Source: Ypsolopha sequella (taxonomy: Eukaryota > Arthropoda > Insecta > Lepidoptera > Ypsolophidae). Taken from it: a DNA stretch of 64,000 bases. Below are positions 11,001 through 23,000 of this stretch, in pieces. Both the position numbers and the translations under genes were made by a program. Position 1 is the stretch's first letter. Each line of letters opens with the position of its first letter. The DNA is taken from the NCBI GenBank assembly GCA_934047225.1, contig OW204000.1, positions 17,440,001 through 17,504,000 of the forward strand, read 5' to 3'. The notes beneath the pieces were generated by a model. That model had not been told where the DNA came from. It saw only the letters and a list, made by a program, of their open reading frames with translations, and did no database searches.

Positions 11001-14000
11001 TTTCAAACAAACAAATTCAGTGACTTGTATGCCAAGGTTATATGAACATATCGATCGCATGTGCTGCATAATTTTAATTCATACATACTTTTTTTTGCAT
11101 GCTATAGAAAAGGTGGGTGCACTTGGGTGATTCCCACAGTCAAATGGGATCCTGACTCCATGTAGCACGTCACCAAGGCAGCTTTCATCTGGACCGAAGC
11201 TGATTATGGCACCTTCCGTTTTATCATCAGGTTATTATTTTTGTTATATCATTTACTATTCTTTTGCCCCGCCCACGCTTAATACAATTTCTGCCTTTAA
11301 CTTCTTTTTGACGATTTCTTTCACAAAAATTGTAACCGCTCAGTAGGCAACCATGAGTTTGGGTATCTATACTCGTTAGTGACTGCGTAAAATATTTTGT
11401 GTTAGAAATTCTCTCATAAAAGCTGCTAGGGGGGAACTGTACAATTTCTCATATAAATATCTTTAGCAGTCGCAAGCGAGTATCGAGGCCTAAACTAAAC
11501 AAATGGTAGGCCCACAGCTCTCTTCAAACCACCCGTAACCACCTAGCTAAAAGTAAAAACGGCATCCAAATTTGTTCAGTGGTTCTCAATTTATAACCTT
11601 ATAACTAGATATCGGATTATATGCATTTGCATGTTTGCCTATGCAAATGCATATAATTCAATTTTTATAGCGTTATTGCATATTTTGGTACATTTTCATT
11701 GATAGTGCATATTTCAGTAGTTATACGTGTTAGGCGGGTTGTATTATGCTGTCGACAATCAAAAATGATTGAACAGAGTAATGCCTTTCCGAGTTCACTA
11801 TCGCAAAAGGTTCGTGGCAAATTAAATCCAGTTTTGTATAAAAACCCCGGTCTTGAAGGAATAAAGAAAATTAACGCATTTATCAACGGCACCGGACAAA
11901 CTCTGACTGAAGAGGTCTCTGCAGAAATGGCGCCAAATTTCAAGTTCTGTCCAGTAACGTCAGTTGACGTCGAAAGGTAATTTTCAGCCTATAAATTAAT
12001 ATTAAGTGACAAACGTCACAAGTTTTCTGTAAAAAACCTGGAAAAATATGTTATTGTTTATTGTCACAAGAATTATAACAAAAACTAATATGAATATACG
12101 TATGACATATAAATATAATGTTAAAATAAACGTAAATTGTAATAATAAATGGTTTTTTGATTGTGCATATTTTGGCATTTTGATAGTGCATATAATCCGA
12201 TGTCTACTTATAACATATACAATACAAAGAGACGTTGCATTTTATATTTATACTTATATAAATTTTATAGAGAAGTTAAACATTTCTATGCCTGCATCCG
12301 AGCACAAAGTACAGTGGGGCGTTTGCGGAAACATCCGCTGTGATTGAAAATTAAGTATTGCCAACTAGCAGTGGCGTGCAGAAACTTTTTTCCGGAAAAG
12401 CAACCAGGTCTTGCTTGATTGACAATTAAAAATATGAAAAAATTTCAATAACATTTTGAAAAAAAAAAAGTTTGTATGCTGCCTACCCTAGAGTGAACAT
12501 TTTCATACCAACTTTATATTTTTTCAGTGTTATTTAAATTTTTTCATATTTTTTTTTTATTGTCAAACTTGACCTTCTGATTGCTTTTCCGGAAAAAAGT
12601 TGTATGCACGCCACTGCCAACTAGTCTTCAAAAAGGCAGACATCGGCCCCTTTATTGGTGGAAAATAAATTTAAATCGTGTCTCCAACTAGTAGATATGA
12701 GTATTTAAGAATAAGAAGAATTTATCGCTAAAAACACAAAAAATATACATATACTGATAACTACGAAGCACATAGAACAATTACAAAATTTAAAAAAGAC
12801 ATGGCAAAATCATGTTATACGAGGGCGACACTGAAAGTTCTTAGAAAATTAAAAACTGAACAAACTAGCAAGTTATTAGTTTTATTATATCTTTTAAAAA
12901 TAGTGTCCATTCACATCAATACATCGCAGCATCCGATGGAACCACTGAGAAAATCACTTTGCCCACTCGTCCTTAGGGGTCTCTTCGACGGCCTTTTCAA
13001 ACGCAGCCACTGCTTCCTCGGCGTCCATAAAATGTTTTCCTCGAAGTTTTTCTTTTATTTTCATAAATTACTAAAAATTGCAAGGTGCGAGGTCGGGCTA
13101 TACAGCGGCTGACCCAGTAATTCCACGTCTGACGTCGCCAAATAGTCGATCGTTTGCTTGGCAGTGTGCGACGAGGCGTTGTCGTGGTGAAGGAGGATCC
13201 TACTGCGAGGTCGTTTCTCCCGAACTTTTTCCAAGACAAGTGGCAAACAATTGTTAGTGTACCACTCTGCAGTAACTGTTTTTCAATCCTCTAAAACAAT
13301 TGTTGCGTAATGACCTGTCCTTCCGAAGAACGAGGGCACCATCTTTTTTCCCACGCTTCGACCTCTCTTCACTTTAGTTGGCGACTCCTCGAAAGGAAAC
13401 ACCCACACAGCAGACTGTCTCTTAGTTTCAGGATCATAACAGTAAATCCAGCTTTCGTCACCCATAAGTATGTCGGACACAGCATTTGAGTAACCTCCGT
13501 TAAATCTTTGAACCATTTCACGGCACCAATCAACACGACGGAGTTTTTGGGCCTCTGTCAAATTATCAGGTATCCACCGAGCACAAAGCTTCCTGACCGC
13601 CAAATGTTCATGGAGGATTTTGTGCACTTGACTCATACCGATGCCTAAGCTTGTCCAAATCTGCTGATAGGTCACTCTTTTGTCAGTCTCTATCATACGC
13701 CGCACAATACTGATGTTATCTTCAGTCATCTCTGTAAAAGGCCATCCCTCACGCAGATCATCGGTGAGATTAGTGCGACCACGTTTAAACTCATTAAACG
13801 AGTTGTAAACAGTGGCACGAAACAGTAACTTTCTTGTTGACTTAAATGACATCGAAAGTCACAAAAAATAATTGCACGAAAATTTTCTCGCGTTAAGTTC
13901 ATGCTGACGTGACACAGACAATTTTCAATTTGCCGCCAAATCGTAAAACAAATGACAAATTAATGAAATACATACACAATCATATTAGCGAAGAGTTCCA

Positions 14001-17000
14001 TTTTCAACATTTTAACTTGTTTTTTTATTATATCGTTTACAAGTGGCCAATTCTAAAAACTTTCAGTGTCACCCTCGTACACACATAAAATAACAGACTT
14101 GACGACTTGACAAATGGAGAGTCCTCAGCGTTTGCTGACACTGACACAGTGTGCGGCGATGGTTTTTAGTCAAAACTACCTTATTTCCTTAATTCAATTG
14201 AAGGCTGTTTTGGAAAAACAACCAATGTCCAATTTTTTCGAATTTGTTTTTTTTTTCTCTATGGATTCTCTATTGTACATTTAATAATCTGGTAATATTA
14301 GAATCAGCAAAAACAACCAAAGTACATTCAAAATGTAGCTACAAAACAGAGTGCTTCCGGAAAAACCATCAACGTCAGTAACGTTTCTATGAAGAATAGC
14401 CAATAAATATACATTTTTTTTTAACTTTTTATTTACAAAATTAAGTATTTTATATATCCAAGTTTAATAATAAAAAAACATAAATAAGGATTTTTTCATG
14501 TAACGAATTTTATGAGGTTTTATTTACCTATGCCCAACAGTGTGTAGATGTGGGCTGATTGATGTTGATATTTACTTCCTGCAAAATGTCGGAAAAGTGA
14601 CATTGGTTGTTTTTCCAAAACACCCTTCAATTCGTACGAACAAATTTAGAGCATGGATAAAAACATGCCGACCGACACACAACCACATTTACAACAGACA
14701 TTTTCATTTTAATGCACACAAGACCGTCCTCATAATACGCTAACCATTGCGGTGTGAAAGCTCCCCTTCTCATTTGTAGGGTGAAATATTTACCAAGTCG
14801 TTTAGTGAGTTTTGCTGAGCCGAGAATTTTTAGGCACTCTACGTTTTTCTCTTTGCTTAAAATTGTAACCTTTTGTGCAAATTTGGTAATGCTAATATTT
14901 ACACACTGACAAAGCATTGTATAATGCGCCTTTTGCGTTTTGCGACATAAATATTTTCTTCGTCTTCAATTTGAAACTAGAAATTAAGTAGCATAAAATT
15001 CGCCATTTGAAGTTGATGTCATCCCTTTTTTTGTTAAATAAAATGCAAGGCATATGTATAAAATGTAAAATGGCATCAGTCCACTGCGACTAATCTAAAG
15101 ATCGTGTAATAACCGGGTAGATATAAGAAAACGATGGGATTTTATTTCAGCATCTGATTAGAAATTGACGAATAAACAAAGACATTTGAAAGAAACGACA
15201 TATTCTTTAATACCACCCATATAACAAAAAAAAAATGTCAAAGAAATGAACAAAGATTTTAGTTTTTATCATACGGGCATATTCTATCAGTCACAATATG
15301 TTTTACTGTACCAAAAAAAGTTGATAGATTACATTTGAACGCCCACAGTTGGGTTCAAGTATTTTTTGTAATAAATGTATTTCGTTAATCAGACAGATGG
15401 AAACGTAAAATAAAGGTTTCTACCTAATTCTGATATTAATATTGCAATTATTCTTTTCTTATTAATTCGTATTTAATATTGTATTGATATTGTGGCTGCG
15501 TTATGTGAAACAAGCAGCATTAGTTCCGATTTTGACCACGACCAATCCACGGGCCAAAACACCCATGTAGCATCATGTAACCCGAACAGTTCTACACGCG
15601 TAAGTTTTCAGTTTTCGAACTGTAATAGGCCTTTCCATATAACACGTACGATATATAGCTTACCTCTGTGGATAGGTACCATGCACACGGGAATTTAAAT
15701 AAAGAATAATTTGGTCCCATTTCTGGAGATAGACCGTGTGAGAATAGGCGAAAACACACAAACATAGGGGTCCATATGCGAAAAAACACTCAGTGCGAGA
15801 AGGACGGATTCGTGGAAAAGTAGCAAAAAGTCGGTTTTTTATTATTATAAAATGTACCAAAAATGCTATAAAAATTTCGTTTAACCAGGTCCTTGATACC
15901 GTTAAAACCCATCTAATAAAATATAATTGCAGTCCATATGTCATTCTAAATTGTCAAACCAGGAGAATTGGTGTCGATAAAGACCTCATTTCAATAAATA
16001 TTTCTATCGAGCGGAAATTCTCCAATCGCATTTCTGTTTTAACAGATCCCTAGAGAAAGATTCCAAAAATAATACAATATTTCATCAAAATTATACATTA
16101 TTTACCGAAGTAGATATAGAAGTTCTAAAAGTGTCGATTTTTTTCCGTAGCGCCTTAAGGGAATCATTGAGTTAGAGCCCGCGGCCGCGATATACCGTGG
16201 GCTGTGGAGATCGGAGACTCAACCGTCGCTTGAGCAGATAAAGACCAATTTTACATAACACTGTACAACCACGCTAAGTAGAGGTTTCGCAAGGAGGAAT
16301 TTTATTCACAAGTTTTATTATAAAAAAAAAACTAAACGTTTTAGGAAAAATCTGTTCGTTTCAGAGTGTAATTAAGTTTATACAGATTTTAATACATAAT
16401 TAATATGTATGGAATTTTGCTCAAGTAATATAAAACCTCGACATGACAACTTTTTTTAAGAGCAATATTTGTTGTTTTTTTTTCATTACTGGAATGATTT
16501 CAGATGATTCTGTTTCGCTAAGTGTGTGCATTATATTCTAGGCAGAAATTCTTTTTTTTCACTTATAGTATATCTAGCAATCTTATATCTTCAAACCACG
16601 AAGAATAAATAAGGGGAACTTTGATGTTTTTGCGGGGCATATTCTCAATGAAAGCCTTAACAAACCACATTTTAAAGGCAGATACTCCAAGTCCATTATC
16701 TAAAGCTATATATAAATCAACAAAGCTAGAAACCTGGACTGAAATGTCAAGTAGCGCCCACTTTAGGTTCCTCTATTGTCGTCAGGGTACGTCCAGGTAT
16801 TTGCAGTTATATCCACAAACTTCGACCACTAGCCCGGACGGCAGCTACAAGCAACCTTATCTCACATATAGCAGCAACAATCCACTTTGTGGGGACAGCC
16901 AAGTTTTAGTAGCTTCAAAAACACTAGGTCGGCCACGGCGCAACTTGGCACGTTTTGCGTAATAACAATTCAAACTTTATTCCCTACTAAATGTATGAAT

Positions 17001-20000
17001 TACATATAAATAAGTAGTAATTTATTAAGACCTGTTTCGCAGCCGGATTGTGAAAAACCCGCCTTTTTCTAATTAATCGAAACAGAATGTTGCCATCGCA
17101 TTTTCATTGGTTTCTGTAAATTACAATTTCAACACTTTTGAAATTCTTATTTACAGAAGAAACTAATGGAAAAATTGCGATGGCAACATACAAAATACAT
17201 ACGTAGGTAATAAAGTTTTGTTGAGTAACTATTCAGTGAATTTTGAATTTAAGTGTTCTGTTTCGATTAATTAGAAAAAGGCGGGTTTTTCAAAATCCGG
17301 CTGCAAAACCGCTCTTATATCAAAAGCTCCGTTTGTTCTGTCCAACTTCTTTAGAATATCCGTGCACAATTTCTTCCACACGACAAAGTGGTTATAAACT
17401 GTCTTTTCAATACAAGTGCTCGTAAAGGCCCACTTTTTATGCATCAAAACCGAACAGAAAGTCGATTATTTTGCCCTAGGGCTTTATTATTATGTTTTTT
17501 GCTAACCTGCAACCTTTCCTGTGTACCATAAATGTTATACTTTTTTCCACTGTTTAACGGCTCTGGATACAGTTCTTTTGAGCCAATCAATAACTTGCAA
17601 AATTGTGACAATGTAACTTTCAACTTTAATAATTAAATTGTTTTCTTTGATTATATTTATTTTATTTCCTCACACTATGCATTGAAAAACATAGTATGCA
17701 CGAGTGTAAGAGCAATAAATTACTCGGTTACGTTTAAAACACTCGCTACGCTCGTGTTTTAAAATCATCCTCGTAATTTATTCCTTTTCGCCCTTGTAGC
17801 ATAATTATACTATTAATATTATAGCTTTATAGTAATTTTAAGGTTGAACCAGACAATGCTTTGGCGAAATAGGGCTCTGAGAAATGAAGGTAAACAAAAA
17901 GGAAAATGAATGCATGGAGTTTTGTTTTAAAGTCTACATACATTACACTCACGTGGCTGACTTGACGGCATTTTGAAGGCGAGAGTTTTACTCAGGACGA
18001 CCACGGCAACTGCATTTTTCATAGTAGTTTATGCTACAAGGGCGCAAAGGAATAAATTACGAGGACGATTTAAAACACGAGCGTAGCGAGTGTTTTAAAC
18101 GTAACCGAGTAATTTATTGCTTTTACGCCCGTGTATCATACTACATTTTTCAATGCATAGTGTGAGGAAATGAAAACAAATGTAATCTTGTGAACTTTAA
18201 ATTATAATTGGCTCAAAAGGACTGTATCCAGAGCCGTTAAACAGTGGAAAAAAAAGTATAACGTCTATGGTACACAGGAAAGGCTGCAGGTTAGCCAACC
18301 ATTGTAAATAAATTAAAAAAATAATAATATTAAAGCCCTAGGGCAAAATAATCGACTTTCTGTTCGGTTTTGATGCATAAAAAGTGGGCCTTTACGAGCA
18401 CATGCATTGAAAAAATATTTTTGTATATCAGCTCAGGAAGCTTTGATAATATTTTAGCAAAAAATTACTTTATAATAATTGATAAAGCTAATGTTATTTA
18501 GGTGTATAACCCTGTATAAGGAATAAAAATAAATACATTGAGATTGGACACGAAGTCGCTTTGATGCCAAGTCAGAACAAAGAGTTTACAAACTCCACGC
18601 TGACTTGTTGTGATACCACAATACCACAGTAAACTTTTACAGTTTTTATTGCCACAGTGTGAAATATGTCTCGCAATGTCGAAGTAAGGTCAAGTGAAAA
18701 AAGAAAACTTTATCGCCCTCCACCCAAATATGTTGTCCTTTACACGACGAAAATAATTTTGTTGAATACTTTCTAGTGGTTTGCCCGCGGCTCTGCCTGC
18801 ACTAAATGCAATGTTTCACTAAAATGAATTAAGGCTCAGCTGTAAGTCATATCATCATTATAATTTGTGTTCAATTTATTTTATTTCCCATAGCTTAACT
18901 TCTAAAAGATTCTTTTGAATTTTTTTTTCGGAGAGTATACGCCATAGTTTTCATTATTTTGCTAAATAAATCAACCATTATTTTTTTATGATTTTTAAAA
19001 GAATTTTCCGATATGACGTCACTTGAGAATTTTAGACATTATACTGATTGTGATGTGTGATTGCTTATAAAAAGAAAGTAGTCTGTCTCTGTCTGTCAAC
19101 TTATCTGTCATCCAGCTGTCAAATCAGTCAAGTGATAAATTGAGTGCAAAACTGTAGAACATAAATATCCAAATACGGGTTTTTGCACCCTTTTATCACG
19201 TTCTACGATATTCGTAGCACGCTCGTAGCAAATTCGCGTAGTCCCCATAAATCTTAACCCTTTTTATTTTCGAGCGGTAAGGATTCAAGGAAGCACACAC
19301 CACCGAGTGTAAATGGACTGGTATCTTTAAATGAAACACATATTATACTGATAATAGTGAATAACTATCCCAAAGAAACATACACGCCCAAATAAAAAAT
19401 TTTTTTTTACTTTTCATACCAACTATAAGACATACATCCTGTCTCCCAGAGGGGTAGCACAGACCAAACACATCTTTTTCGCCTTTTCCAGGTCCATCAG
19501 TCATACAAGCTCTTGTATTCCGGATACTTCCACTTGCGCACCAAATTTCATTCGTCACTCCACTTTCATTCATCCTCTTTACAGAACCTAGTGTAAATGT
19601 TGTATGGGCAAGTGAAATTTTATTTTCATTTACTCGGGCAGTAATACATACACCCAGGAACCAACTTTTTGGTTTGATTCGGATGCATTTTTATTTTTTA
19701 AACAGCATAATTGTAGATAGGTTTGCCAAAAGCACCTTAAAGCTTAATGCACCTAAAAACTTACTATTTTTAATTTGTGATAAACCTTATCAGAATGCCC
19801 CCCCCCCAAAATCAAATCCTGGATCCACCCTTGCAATAAATACAATCAAACAAAATTATTTGGGCTATTGTGCGTTTTGTTTCTGCAACGGGTGTGCATT
19901 TAAGAGGCTATGCGAATTTTATTTTTGTCACTGTCACTCCAAGCGAAAAATCGCGCAGTGCAAGAGGGGCGGATTCAGGGCAAAAGGGAAAAAGTTCGTT

Positions 20001-23000
20001 TTATATTTTTATTAAAAAAATTAAAATAGCTAGCAAAATTTCAAATATTCTAGATATTGTTGAAACACACCTAATAAAATATGTTTGAGTTCTGTATATG
20101 GTTCTTATTCGTCAAACAAGTAGAAAAAGTGTGTTTGTAGACTTCATTTCAATAATTATTTCTGTCGAGGAAAATTTATCCAAACATGTTTTCCAATTTC
20201 AAAACCCTAGATTATATAGTCAAAATGCATATACCAGAAATTTATTAAAATTTTCCGTGTATTTCATGAAATACATAGAAAAGAAACACCCGTATTTTTT
20301 CGCATATTGCCTTAAAAACAAAATTAATTTGCTATTATACTAAGTACAAGTAAACTATTTAGCTATTATAAAATTCAAAATTCAAAATTCAAAAAGTTTA
20401 TTTTGCAAAGTAGGTATATATAATACACGTTTCACAAGTCAAATTTTAATCTTATAAAAATATATGTAATAAAATAATAAATATACATGAACTACTTAGA
20501 TTAAATGTTTATTTAATTTATGTAGCAATATATATACAATTAAAATTATAGGTAAAATATTATTATACAAGGTGAAATCCAATCAACCGCCCGAACCCAT
20601 ACCGGAGACCCGGCCAGGGACCAGGAACAAGGTTCAATGATCACCAACCGAGCCCCCAGCACGAATCCAGGCGGCTGACCAAATCCCATCCTATATACTA
20701 CATAGTAATAGGTTACGTATATAAATACATGCCTACCTCCGCCCATTCGATTAGTCTTGCTAAGAAGAACGGGCAAGAAACTTGGCAAGATCATGTCTTT
20801 TTTTTAACATAAACTTAAACTATACATTGAATTACTTATATCTACTTTAACCAAGGGATAAGAAAATACAAGACAGCAGGAATTCAGGTTAATGAAAAAA
20901 GAAAAACATATATATCTTTGCCTACCTGTCTCATACAGTCTATTTCCTTTTACAGTCTGTAATTAATTAATGTTAACTCTTAAGAGGAATCAAAAGTTAG
21001 GAAATTATATTAATTAATTCAATTATTACCTACTATCATCAAAATCAGTATCACTATAACACCATGCTTCACCATCATCCAAATATTCATTTATTTTATA
21101 ATATGCCTTTTTCAGTAGGCCCTGCTTAATATACTGTTTAAACTTATTCTCTGACAAAGTAAGGACCTCTTTTGGAAGTTTATTGTAAAATCTTATACCA
21201 TGTCCTACGAAAGAGGTACTCACTTTGGCGAGTCTGATTTTTGGAAAAGCCAGTTTATACTTATTTCTGGTTTCCTTACAATGTTGCTCACCAAGCCTCG
21301 GGAGAGACTCAACATTTTTTCTAACATATCTAAGGACCTGGTAAATATATTCACAAGGAACAGTTAGTATATTGATTTCTTTGAACTTTTCTCTTAATGA
21401 ATCCCGGTGCTTCATATTATAAATAGCCCGAATTGCTCTCTTCTGCAAAACAAAGACTGCGTCTGTATCCGCGGCTCTACCCCATAACAGCATGCCGTAT
21501 GACATAATGCTGTGAAAGTAACTAAAATAGACTAGTCTAGCAGTATCTACATCAGTAATTTGCCTTATGCGTCTAACAGCGTATGCGGCCGAACTAAGTC
21601 TACCACATAGGTTTTCTATGTGGGGACCCCACTGAAGACGAGAGTCTACCGTAATGCCCAAAAACTTGGTTTCGTTAACTAACTCCAGCTTGGACCCCTG
21701 CAAAAGCAAATTACAATCCACTTGAATAACATTTGGTAACGTGAATTTTATACATTTTGTCTTTTTTGTAAAAATTATTTACAGTAAACCAATCAAGCAC
21801 CAGCGATAAAGTTGTATTCGCGTCGTCAAGGATATCTTTACGTCTATTAACTTTAAAAATAAGTGACGTGTCGTCTGCGAATAGTACTATCTTAGTTAAG
21901 TCTTTAATTAAATAGGGAAGGTCATTTATGTAAATTAAAAACAGCAAGGGCCCCAATATGGAACCCTGCGGGACACCCATTTTAACTAATGCTCCACATG
22001 ATTTTACCCCATTAATGTCTACCTTTTGAATACGATCACTAAGATACGACTTCATTAACGCCAAAGATTTGCCCCTCACTCCGTAGTGATCTAATTTACA
22101 TAAGAGTGTTTCATGATTAACGCAATCGAAGGCTTTCGAGAGGTCACAAAATACACCAAATGCATCCTGCTTTTTTTCCCAAGCATCAAAAATGTGCTTA
22201 ACTAAAGCAACTCCTGCATCTGTGGTTGACCTCCCTCTAGTGAATCCATATTGTTCACAGTGAAGCAACTTATTTAAATTAAAATGAAATAACAATTGAT
22301 TAAAAACTATTTTTTCAAAAACCTTACTCAAAACCGGTAAAACTGACACAGGTCTATAGTTTGATGGGTCACCGTTGTCGCCTGATTTAAAAAGGGGGAT
22401 CAATTTACTAAACTTCATTAAGTCAGGAAAGATACCATCATCTACACATTTATTAAAAATTAATGCCAAATAAGGAGCTATTAAATCAATAACAGAACTT
22501 ATAACTTTCACAGATAGGCCCCATAAGTCCTCGGTTTTTTTCAAGTTAAGCGATTTAAATGCTTTAATTACAGTTAATGAATTAATATGTTTAAAAGCAA
22601 ATACAGAAAGACACTGCGGTACGTTATCTATTAAAAGATCCTGCGCAAGCCCAGGGCTTGAATTTAAATCTTTAGTTGTTAAGGACGGAATTTCAGTAAA
22701 GAATTGTTCAAAGGCATTCGCAACCTCTTTATCTCCCGTAACGACTTCATTGTTAATACTTAACTTAAGCTCGTTATCACGTTTCTTACTTTTGCCAGTT
22801 TCAGTATTTATGATGTTCCATACTGTTTTTACTTTGTTATCGGACCTTTTAAGTTTTTTATTTAAGTAGATACTTTTTGCTTTTAAACACACCAATTTAA
22901 AGATGCGTGAGTAATTTTTCATGAATTCAGTAAATTTAACATTATTATTGTAGGACTTTATGTCGTATAATTCGTATAAATGATTTGTGCTTTTGTAAAT

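Noticed and set aside
16621..16962. 113-codon plus-strand frame
   Set aside because: No domain, residue use typical of chance translation, inside the DUSP intron.
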